A stretch of DNA of 11,349 nucleotides, taken from NCBI GenBank assembly GCA_017396055.1, contig JAFQND010000301.1, positions 1-11,349 of the forward strand. The letters are read 5' to 3'. The position numbers and the translations under genes were made by a program. Shown piece by piece: positions 4,156 through 9,806 of the stretch. Each line of letters opens with the position of its first letter. Within the stretch, counting starts at the first letter, position 1. The notes beneath the pieces are model-generated. The model made no database searches and was not told the origin of the DNA. It saw only the letters and a program-made list of their open reading frames with translations. The DNA is from Oscillospiraceae bacterium (lineage in GTDB: Bacteria > Bacillota > Clostridia > Oscillospirales > Ruminococcaceae).

Positions 4156-5997
4156 ATGACAAAAAGAATTCTGACAAAAGCTGCCGCGGTCGTGACTGCA
4201 ATGGCCGGTGCGGCTGTCTTCACTTTTTCAACATTTGCAGCTTACGGTTATACCAACGATGTTGTTCCCAGCGCGAAATTTGATGCCGATATCTATGATG
4301 TTCTTTTATATGAATTTGATATCGATGACAGCGGCGACTTAAGCGAGTATGAGCTGGCCTGCATCACCGAGCTGGACTTGTCCGAGATGGATCTGACCTC
4401 GCTGAGAGGACTTTCCTATCTGCCCAATCTGGCAAAGCTGAATGCGTCGTACAACAGACTTCGCAACCTGTCCACCCTGAAGGGGAATACAAATCTGCAG
4501 ATGCTGGACGTTTCGGAAAACAGTCTGACCACACTGGACGGTGTGGGTAAGCTGACAAAGCTGCAGCAGCTGACTGCAAACGGCAACAAGATCAAGAACC
4601 TTGGCGATATCGGTGATTGTTCGAGCCTTGTTTCTGCCAATCTGAACGACAATAAGATCTACAGTACCTCCGGTCTGGAAGACCTGGAAAAGATCACTTC
4701 CCTTTCTCTGGATGACAATACCCTTACATCTCTTGGCGCGCTTCCCGCGAGTCTGACGAGTTTTTCCGCTGTGGGCAATGAGCTGAGCGAACTGGGCGGC
4801 GTCAAAAAGCTGCAGAAGCTCACGTATCTGGATCTTTCGGACAACGGCATCGAGTCGCTGTCGGGAGTTCCCTCTTCGGTCAGGACACTTTATATGGTGA
4901 ACAATCAGATCAGCTCGCTCGCCGGTCTGGAGAATCTCAGCGGTGTATATGCCGACCTCAGCTGGAATCTGATCGCTCTTGACAGTTCGGCACAGCAGGC
5001 TATCCTCAAAAAGCTTTCTTCCGGCACTACGCTGGTCACCCTGCCGCAGGCAATGTCCGGCTGGCAGCTGCACGGAAAAGACTGGTACTGGTTCACCGAT
5101 GCGAACGGCAGCTATGCGACCGGTTCGATGACGATCAACGGCACCGCTTACTGGTTTGACGATTACGGCGTCTGGAACGGTACCAACACGGCACCTTCCA
5201 TACCTGCTCTTCCCGATGAGGGCGGAAATGATGCGCCCGAGCTTCCTTCCGGTTCCGAAGGTCCCACTCCCGTTCTGGGCGGTGATACACCCGGCGGCCC
5301 TTCGACGGATGACGGCTCCTCCATCAGCTGGACTGTAAAGGAAGACGGCAAATATTATCTGGACGCTGCCGGCAATATCATTGCGACCGGCTGGGTACAG
5401 GCAGATGAAGGGTACTATTTTGTCGACGAAAAGGGTAAAATGGTCACCGGCTGGCAGGAATGGAAGACCTCTCAGTATTACATGAACGAAAAAGGTCTGA
5501 TGGTCACCGGCTGGCAGACTGTCGACGGACAGACTTATTATTTCTATAACTGGGGCGGCAGAGCCCGCGGCTGGTTCCAGGTGGACGGCAAGTGGTACTA
5601 TGCCTATATGAACGGTGTGCTGTACAAAAACAGCTGGGCTTATGTCTCCGGTAAATGGTACTGGCTCAGAGCTGACGGCACTATGGTCGCCAACGGCTGG
5701 CAGCAGGTGGGCGGTCTGTGGTATTACTTCGGTTCGTCCGGCGCAATGGTCGCCAACGACTGGGTCACCTATGGAAACAGCAAATGCTGGCTTTCTTCCT
5801 CCGGCGCGATGCTGACCGGCTGGCAGAATATCAACGGCCAGACCTACTATCTCTCCAAGGCCACCGGCTGCCGTGTACAGGGACAGTGGGCGCGTATCGA
5901 CGGCAAGACCTATTATTTCAACGGAGAAGGTCATCTTCTCAGAAATACCACCATCGACGGCTATAAGGTCGGCGCAGATGGTGCCTGGATCGCATAA
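4156..5997 (+). CDS. Secreted surface protein: EF-hand loop, leucine-rich repeats, cell-wall-binding repeats
   Basis: This 613-residue protein has a signal peptide (about 1-28, cleavage near FAA/YGY). A perfect EF-hand-type calcium loop follows at 55-66 (DIDDSGDLSEYE). About nine to ten leucine-rich repeats of roughly 22 residues of the SDS22/internalin kind span 67-290. A first cell-wall-binding-like segment lies at 303-344, a Pro/Gly/Asp linker at 345-390, and nine CW_binding (choline-binding-type) repeats at 391-613 with tryptophans every 20-22 residues (W413 to W578). The C-terminal repeats should hold it non-covalently on wall polymers, and the LRR face would bind a protein or glycan; no ligand is evident. 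The start is ATG 4156, with AGGAGGAG (4144-4151) upstream; an in-frame ATG at 4123 would place this site inside the gene and spoil the signal peptide. It is divergent from the ECF sigma gene and has a matching ECF-type promoter. Confidence 0.9.
   Translation: MTKRILTKAAAVVTAMAGAAVFTFSTFAAYGYTNDVVPSAKFDADIYDVLLYEFDIDDSGDLSEYELACITELDLSEMDLTSLRGLSYLPNLAKLNASYNRLRNLSTLKGNTNLQMLDVSENSLTTLDGVGKLTKLQQLTANGNKIKNLGDIGDCSSLVSANLNDNKIYSTSGLEDLEKITSLSLDDNTLTSLGALPASLTSFSAVGNELSELGGVKKLQKLTYLDLSDNGIESLSGVPSSVRTLYMVNNQISSLAGLENLSGVYADLSWNLIALDSSAQQAILKKLSSGTTLVTLPQAMSGWQLHGKDWYWFTDANGSYATGSMTINGTAYWFDDYGVWNGTNTAPSIPALPDEGGNDAPELPSGSEGPTPVLGGDTPGGPSTDDGSSISWTVKEDGKYYLDAAGNIIATGWVQADEGYYFVDEKGKMVTGWQEWKTSQYYMNEKGLMVTGWQTVDGQTYYFYNWGGRARGWFQVDGKWYYAYMNGVLYKNSWAYVSGKWYWLRADGTMVANGWQQVGGLWYYFGSSGAMVANDWVTYGNSKCWLSSSGAMLTGWQNINGQTYYLSKATGCRVQGQWARIDGKTYYFNGEGHLLRNTTIDGYKVGADGAWIA
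4354..5025 (+). repeat. Leucine-rich repeat coding tract
   Basis: About nine to ten repeats of 20-22 codons encode the pattern LxxLxLxxNxLxxLxGLxxL within the surface protein. The conserved Asn positions (for example N100, N122, N144, N166, N188, N208, N230, N250) repeat at near-constant spacing. The tenth unit is degenerate and probably caps the solenoid. Confidence 0.85.
5326..5994 (+). repeat. CW_binding (choline-binding-type) repeat tract
   Basis: Nine units of 20-22 codons carry the TGW...YY or NGW...WYY pattern. At DNA level an 18-base identical stretch (ATGGTCACCGGCTGGCAG) occurs at 5440-5457 and 5500-5517, exactly 60 bases apart. ATGGTCGCCAACG occurs at 5683-5695 and 5746-5758, exactly 63 bases apart. 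These in-phase repeats could allow unit gain or loss by recombination. Confidence 0.85.
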
Positions 5998-6009
5998 AGG
6001 AGACGGTTT

Positions 6010-6468
6010 ATGGCAATCAGAAGTGCTGCGAAAGCATTGCTCATCAAAGACGGAAAAATTCTGCTCAACCGCTGCAGACGGGATAACGGAACGATTTATT
6101 ACGATCTGCCCGGCGGCGGTCAGCATCAGGGCGAATGCCTGGAGGACGCGGTCCTTCGCGAGATCAGAGAAGAGACCGGCTGTGAAGCAAAGATCATCCG
6201 TTTTGCCGCGTTGGCAGAGGAGATCTATACCGATCCCGAACTCTGTGCGAAATATCCCGATTATTGCCACCGGATGATGCATATTTTCATTGCGGAGCCT
6301 GTTTCGTGGGGAGATCCCACCGAGATGGACCACCAGATGGAAGGCTTTGAATGGGTTTCTCTGGAGGATATCGGTTCCATCGAGCTGCTTCCCCATATGC
6401 TGAAAGAAAATCTGCCCCGTATTTTTACGGGCGAGACCCTTTGGGTCGGCAGCGAGATCATACCGTAA
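6010..6468 (+). CDS. Nudix hydrolase
   Basis: This 152-residue protein has a complete Nudix box at residues 36-58: G36, E42, then REIREETGC at 50-58. This matches GX5EX7REUXEEXGU, with the paired glutamates E54 and E55 for metal binding. Nudix enzymes hydrolyse nucleoside diphosphates linked to another group. The substrate cannot be read here, and the His-rich stretch HRMMHIF (about 86-92) is not diagnostic. It is cytoplasmic, with no signal peptide. It starts 12 bases after the surface-protein stop, and its ribosome binding site AAAGGAG (5996-6002) overlaps that stop codon, so the two genes are probably co-transcribed. A shared function with the surface protein is not obvious. A strong terminator follows. 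Confidence 0.92.
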   Translation: MAIRSAAKALLIKDGKILLNRCRRDNGTIYYDLPGGGQHQGECLEDAVLREIREETGCEAKIIRFAALAEEIYTDPELCAKYPDYCHRMMHIFIAEPVSWGDPTEMDHQMEGFEWVSLEDIGSIELLPHMLKENLPRIFTGETLWVGSEIIP

Positions 6469-6472
6469 AAAG

Positions 6473-6501
6473 AAAAGCTCCCTCGATGAGGGAGCTTTTT
6501 T
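6473..6501. terminator. Bidirectional terminator between Nudix and deaminase-like genes
   Basis: AAAAGCTCCCTC (6473-6484) pairs perfectly with GAGGGAGCTTTT (6488-6499) around a 3-base loop, with further T's on the plus side. The minus-strand product also has a U-run from the left arm and flank. It lies 4 bases after the Nudix stop and 7 bases before the convergent gene's stop. Confidence 0.93.
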
Positions 6502-6508
6502 GCTGTGT

Positions 6509-7327
6509 TTATCCCAGAGCAGCGACAAATTCGCTGATGGTGATGCGGGCGTCGGGGTGACTCTGCAGTAAGGTCACGGGGAAGTGACCGCTTTCCTCGC
6601 CGTAACAGGCCTGACGGACGACGGCACGGTGCCAGTCGCGGAAGCAGGCGAGACGGACTTTCTTTGCGGCGAAAATCTCGTCAAAACCGATGGTGATACA
6701 GAAATCGGGCATGGCGTCCATGGCACCGTTCAGGGTACCCAGTGAGTTGATGGCACGGGTGGCGGGGCTGATGGGAAGGACACGGGTGGGAAGTGCTCTG
6801 AACTGATCGGGAGTGAGGGTATCATCCGCTTCGTTGAAGGCCACATGACCGTTGATGCCGATGCCGCCGAAGCAGATGTCCACACCGCCTAAGTTTTTGA
6901 TCAGCCGGGAGATGGCTTCCGGGTCGCGGGGGTCGGGGAAGATACGCTGGTTTTCCGGCATGACCAGCTCTGGGCGGATCTTTTCATAGACATTTTCTTT
7001 CATAAATCCGCGGAAGCTCATGGGATCGGAAGCGTCGATCCACTCTTTTTCGTCGGTCAGATATTCGTCCATGTTGATAAACCAGGTATCTTTCAGCGAA
7101 ATGCGGCGAGAGTTGATCAGATCGACAAAGATAGGGTACTGTCCCACAGGACCGACAGGAACGATAAAGACGGTGTGTTTGCCGGCGGCATTGTTGGCTT
7201 CGATGGTATCGGCCATCTCGTGAGCCATGTCGGAAAAGGCAGCCTCGCTGTCGGGAAGAATGACAAGGGGAATTTTCGGAGCAGAGAGCAGCTCTGCCCG
7301 TTCATAGGTGAAGTAGGGATGTTTCAT
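6509..7327 (-). CDS. Glucosamine-6-phosphate deaminase/isomerase (NagB) family protein, variant active site
   Basis: This 272-residue protein is close to NagB in length and shows its landmarks: INMDEYL (85-90, with Asp87 matching E. coli Asp72) and FGGIGINGHVAFNE (153-166) with His161 and Glu166 matching His143 and Glu148. NagB converts glucosamine-6-phosphate to fructose-6-phosphate and ammonia. However, residue 159 is Asn (codon AAC at 6851-6853) where NagB has catalytic Asp141, and the N-terminal phosphate loop reads PVGPVGQYP (57-65) rather than a TGxTP form. It is therefore a divergent subfamily; it may act on another aminosugar phosphate or have altered chemistry. The start at ATG 7327 is fixed by AAAGGAG (7333-7339), which overlaps the upstream gene's stop. 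It is second in an operon with the DUF4838 gene, which fits catabolism of released N-acetylhexosamine. Confidence 0.85.
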   Translation of the reverse strand: MKHPYFTYERAELLSAPKIPLVILPDSEAAFSDMAHEMADTIEANNAAGKHTVFIVPVGPVGQYPIFVDLINSRRISLKDTWFINMDEYLTDEKEWIDASDPMSFRGFMKENVYEKIRPELVMPENQRIFPDPRDPEAISRLIKNLGGVDICFGGIGINGHVAFNEADDTLTPDQFRALPTRVLPISPATRAINSLGTLNGAMDAMPDFCITIGFDEIFAAKKVRLACFRDWHRAVVRQACYGEESGHFPVTLLQSHPDARITISEFVAALG

Positions 7328-7338
7328 ACGGACTCCTT

Positions 7339-9243
7339 TCAGAACATCTTCGGTCCGAAGAAGAAGTTTCTGGCGATCGCCTGGACGCGGTAGGCGTCCA
7401 TATAAGGCTGCAGAGCACTTTCTGTCTGCCACAGGAAGCGGCAGAAATGTTCCCATTCGGCTTTTCCTTCGGCGGGTTCTCCTTCTGCACAGCGGATCAG
7501 CGCGTTGGCATAGTGGGTCAGATATTGTTCATACAGAGCAAGGTGGCTGATCGAAATATCTTCACAGGAGTTTTCCGGCACAGCGTTTCGCGCAAGTTCT
7601 CCTGCCCTGACGGCAAGAGGGAGAGCCTTTTTCATTTTTTCAGCCAGACCGGGCTGCATGGCGGGACGTCCTCTGAACCAGAAATCGATATCAAAGGAGC
7701 CGGACACTTCTTCCATCAGGGACCGGACGTCGGTGCCCAGACTGCCGTAAGCAGCAGAGAAATATTCATCGGCGATCTCGTCATAGGTGAGCGAGCTGTT
7801 CCAGAGTTTCATTCCCATCAGATAGTTGGGCAGACCGGTAGGATAGAATGCCCGCAGCTCCTGACAGGAGAGGATACCGTTAAGCCCCAGAGCGGGCAGA
7901 TTGTCGATATCTTTTGCGATGATCTTCGAAATGGCGCAGTAACCGGGGTCTCCGTAATGGGCACGGCCGAGGTAATAGTCAAAATCAAAGGAGTCATAGC
8001 CTTCGCCCATATAGCCCTGCCAGGCTTTCAGACAGGCGAGATTTTTCTCGATGGTGCGGGGAATGGGCGTTTCGTTGAGAAGATACTCCTCCAGGTCATC
8101 CGCTGCCTTGAAATCGGCCAGCGACTGGCTGAAGGGACGGGAGATGGGAGCAAACATCAGCACAAAGCGGTCTTTGTTGTGCAGCCTTTCGGTTTTGGGT
8201 GGGAACAGAAGATCGAGATAGAGAAGATAGACCACCTTGGTGTCGATTCCTTCGGCGGTGAGGCGCTGATCGAACTCGTTGAGCAGGATCAGATACCAGT
8301 CGGCAGGAACCTTTTTCCGGCAGTTTTCGCATTCACAGAAGGAATGGATGGAATCTGCCAGCCAGAGATGCAGATATTTTACGCCGGGATGCTCCTTCAG
8401 ATATTTCACGGCATAATCACAGATGGCCTCTCTTGCCTTTGGATTGGAGTAACAGAGATTGGTGCCGGCGGCAACACCTTCAAAGAGCTCCCGCTTGCCG
8501 TTTACCATGGCCAGCAGCTCCCGGTTTTCGGGGGAGATATCGAGGGTCACTTCATCCCAGCCTCTTCCCTCGATGCCGAGAGGTTCGGTGGTCCAGCCAT
8601 GTCCCATGGCGTGGTGATGAAGACTTCTGCGGGCGATCTCGCGCCAGATCTGAGCCTCGTATTCCCGGCTCAGCTGATCGTTATAGGGCTCTTCGGCGAG
8701 ATAAGGGTTCTCTTCATGGCTGTACCAGCGTTTGAAGAAACAACTCAGATCCATAAACTGGGTGAAGAAAGCGTTGTAGCCTGCTTTGGGCAGCCATTCG
8801 ATGAAATCCAGTACGTTTTCGACCGAGTCGGCACCTTCGATGACAACACCTCTGTGCCGGAAGGAGGCGCTCTCGTCCAGAGAGACATTCAGCTGTCCGA
8901 TGCACAGTCTGGGAATGATCTCGCCTTCTGTTTTCGGGCGGATAAACCGGCAACCCAGTGCCCGCAGAAAACGATAGACACCCAGAAGAACGGCGCGGGG
9001 ATTGGTACCGGCGATAAAGCCGACTCCTTCGGTCACACGGATGCTGATGGCATCATCCAGTTCGGGATCGGTCACCGGTGCAAGGGCAGGGTCCACCTTC
9101 AGCTCAATGACAGGCAGATCTTCGGGACGTTCGGCGGTAACAAGGATACCACAGGGGAATCCGAGCATTTTATCGAGATATTTACACAGCTCCCGCCCGG
9201 CATAGACAAGGGTGGGATGATTTTCAGCGATGATGGCGATCAT
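7339..9243 (-). CDS. DUF4838-containing glycoside hydrolase candidate (GH163-related)
   Basis: This 634-residue protein has an N-terminal alpha/beta domain (about 1-120) like those preceding GH20/GH67 catalytic domains (ELCKYLDKMLGF, then VGFIAGTNPRAVLLGVYRFL). A barrel-like region follows from about 128. It carries DUF4838 hallmarks: LHLWLADSIHSFCECENC (291-308) with its CxCxxC, and the late segment YLMGMKLWN...IADEYFSAAYG (475-500). Some DUF4838 proteins are classed in CAZy GH163 and cut the chitobiose core of complex N-glycans; whether this one does so is inference. There is no signal peptide, so it is probably cytoplasmic. The start at ATG 9241-9243 is set by AAAGGAG (9252-9258) 8 bases upstream; a longer in-frame ATG at 9273 would engulf that site. 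It is first in an operon with the NagB-like gene, behind a SigA-type promoter. Confidence 0.82.
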   Translation of the reverse strand: MIAIIAENHPTLVYAGRELCKYLDKMLGFPCGILVTAERPEDLPVIELKVDPALAPVTDPELDDAISIRVTEGVGFIAGTNPRAVLLGVYRFLRALGCRFIRPKTEGEIIPRLCIGQLNVSLDESASFRHRGVVIEGADSVENVLDFIEWLPKAGYNAFFTQFMDLSCFFKRWYSHEENPYLAEEPYNDQLSREYEAQIWREIARRSLHHHAMGHGWTTEPLGIEGRGWDEVTLDISPENRELLAMVNGKRELFEGVAAGTNLCYSNPKAREAICDYAVKYLKEHPGVKYLHLWLADSIHSFCECENCRKKVPADWYLILLNEFDQRLTAEGIDTKVVYLLYLDLLFPPKTERLHNKDRFVLMFAPISRPFSQSLADFKAADDLEEYLLNETPIPRTIEKNLACLKAWQGYMGEGYDSFDFDYYLGRAHYGDPGYCAISKIIAKDIDNLPALGLNGILSCQELRAFYPTGLPNYLMGMKLWNSSLTYDEIADEYFSAAYGSLGTDVRSLMEEVSGSFDIDFWFRGRPAMQPGLAEKMKKALPLAVRAGELARNAVPENSCEDISISHLALYEQYLTHYANALIRCAEGEPAEGKAEWEHFCRFLWQTESALQPYMDAYRVQAIARNFFFGPKMF

Positions 9244-9251
9244 AGGGAAAA

Positions 9252-9258
9252 CTCCTTT
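9252..9258 (-). promoter_or_regulatory. Ribosome binding site that decides the DUF4838 start
   Basis: AAAGGAG on the minus strand is 8 bases before the ATG at 9241-9243, whereas nothing comparable precedes the in-frame ATG at 9271-9273. The protein is therefore 634 rather than 644 residues long. Confidence 0.7.
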
Positions 9259-9301
9259 CGGCGGCTTTGCCATGGTTCCGCATCCTTTTGTTGTCAGTTT
9301 T

Positions 9302-9330
9302 ATTGTAGCATGACCGGCGGGGAAAGTAAA
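9302..9330 (-). promoter_or_regulatory. SigA-type promoter for the DUF4838-deaminase operon
   Basis: TTTACT (9325-9330), a 17-base spacer and TACAAT (9302-9307) on the minus strand agree with consensus at 4 of 6 and 5 of 6 positions. The leader to the ATG at 9243 would be about 52 bases. It begins just past the terminator of the regulator gene, so the operon is transcribed on its own. Confidence 0.65.
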
Positions 9331-9339
9331 GAAGAGGAC

Positions 9340-9365
9340 AAAAAAACCGCCCCGGGATGAGGCGG
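9340..9365 (-). terminator. Terminator after the XRE-type regulator gene
   Basis: On the minus strand CCGCC (9361-9365) pairs with GGCGG (9347-9351) around a 9-base loop, and a run of seven T's (9340-9346) follows. It starts 9 bases after the regulator's stop codon at 9375. Confidence 0.78.
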
Positions 9366-9374
9366 CTTTTGATT

Positions 9375-9593
9375 TTATTTTTCATGCAGAGTGATGCAGC
9401 GGTTATTGCTCTGATAGCAGAAGCAATCAGGGCGATGGATCAGTTCCAGAGCGAACATCAGAAAAGGAATGATTGCCGGATTTTCCCATTTACTTACCGC
9501 CTGCATGGAAACACCCACAAGATTGCCCAGCTCTTCCTGCGTCAGTCCCTTTTCCTTTCGCAGCACAGCGATATTGTCGTGCAGATTGTTCAT
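9375..9593 (-). CDS. Small XRE/Cro-type helix-turn-helix regulator
   Basis: This 72-residue protein has a clear XRE DNA-binding head: IAVLRKEKGLTQEELGNLVGVSMQAVSKWE over about residues 8-37, with the turn-recognition helix at about 18-37. After KWEN the usual continuation (a Gly/Pro-Asp turn and a Leu-rich fifth helix such as LxxLAxxLGV) is replaced by a hydrophobic PAIIPFLMFALELIH and a Cys-rich tail (residues 38-72). Neither other reading frame restores the usual sequence. It may be a short variant or an eroded gene. The ribosome binding site AAGGAGGT (9601-9608) is excellent. It is divergent from the sulfatase and upstream of the DUF4838 operon, so it could control either; the target is unproven. 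Confidence 0.78.
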   Translation of the reverse strand: MNNLHDNIAVLRKEKGLTQEELGNLVGVSMQAVSKWENPAIIPFLMFALELIHRPDCFCYQSNNRCITLHEK

Positions 9594-9623
9594 AAGATCG
9601 ACCTCCTTGTTTGATCTGCTTTA

Positions 9624-9652
9624 AGGATAGCACATCGGCCGGTTGTGCACAA
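9624..9652 (-). promoter_or_regulatory. Likely SigA-type promoter of the regulator gene
   Basis: TTGTGC (9647-9652), a 17-base spacer and TATCCT (9624-9629) on the minus strand give a moderate match (3 of 6 and 4 of 6). The leader to the ATG at 9593 is about 24 bases and contains the ribosome binding site. Confidence 0.45.
9643..9652. promoter_or_regulatory. Palindrome TTGTGCACAA over the regulator's -35
   Basis: A perfect 10-base palindrome covers the predicted -35 of the XRE gene. A small XRE protein binding there would repress its own promoter, a common arrangement, but no second copy confirms it. Confidence 0.35.
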
Positions 9653-9671
9653 TGGATGCTTATTTGCGGAA

Positions 9672-9688
9672 CTCAACCGGCAGTTGAG
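9672..9688. promoter_or_regulatory. Inverted repeat CTCAAC-N5-GTTGAG in the divergent intergenic region
   Basis: Six-base arms (9672-9677 and 9683-9688) with a 5-base centre lie between the predicted regulator promoter and the predicted sulfatase promoter. This is a position expected of an operator serving divergent genes. There is no T-run, so it is not a terminator. Which protein binds is unknown. Confidence 0.35.
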
Positions 9689-9717
9689 GTGCAAAGCGGG
9701 GACGAAAAACGATTTCC

Positions 9718-9746
9718 TTGCCTTTTTGCTGATTCTGTGATAAATT
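9718..9746 (+). promoter_or_regulatory. Possible SigA-type promoter of the sulfatase gene
   Basis: TTGCCT (9718-9723), a 17-base spacer and TAAATT (9741-9746) on the plus strand match consensus at 4 of 6 positions each. The transcript would start near 9753, about 54 bases before the ATG. Confidence 0.45.
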
Positions 9747-9762
9747 GGTAGTAGTGAAAATG

Positions 9763-9775
9763 CGGCCCCAGGCCG
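9763..9775 (+). promoter_or_regulatory. Small GC hairpin in the sulfatase leader
   Basis: CGGCC (9763-9767) and GGCCG (9771-9775) form a 5-pair stem with a 3-base loop, 13 bases upstream of the ribosome binding site. No T-run follows. Function unknown; it may only stabilise the leader. Confidence 0.3.
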
Positions 9776-9806
9776 AAACGATGTACCTGAAAGGAAGGAC
9801 TTTGAC

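Noticed and set aside
4339..6528. Minus-strand open frame of 729 codons opposite the LRR and Nudix genes
   Set aside because: The sequence is low-complexity mirror coding of the repeats. The plus strand has a signal peptide, repeats and a Nudix box, so this is a shadow.
7447..9360. Plus-strand open frame of 637 codons opposite the DUF4838 gene
   Set aside because: No family features are visible, while the minus strand encodes DUF4838 motifs with a good ribosome binding site and promoter.
9375..9490. Frameshift in the XRE regulator
   Set aside because: Translating both other frames after KWEN gave either an early stop or a sequence without XRE character, so a simple frameshift is not supported.
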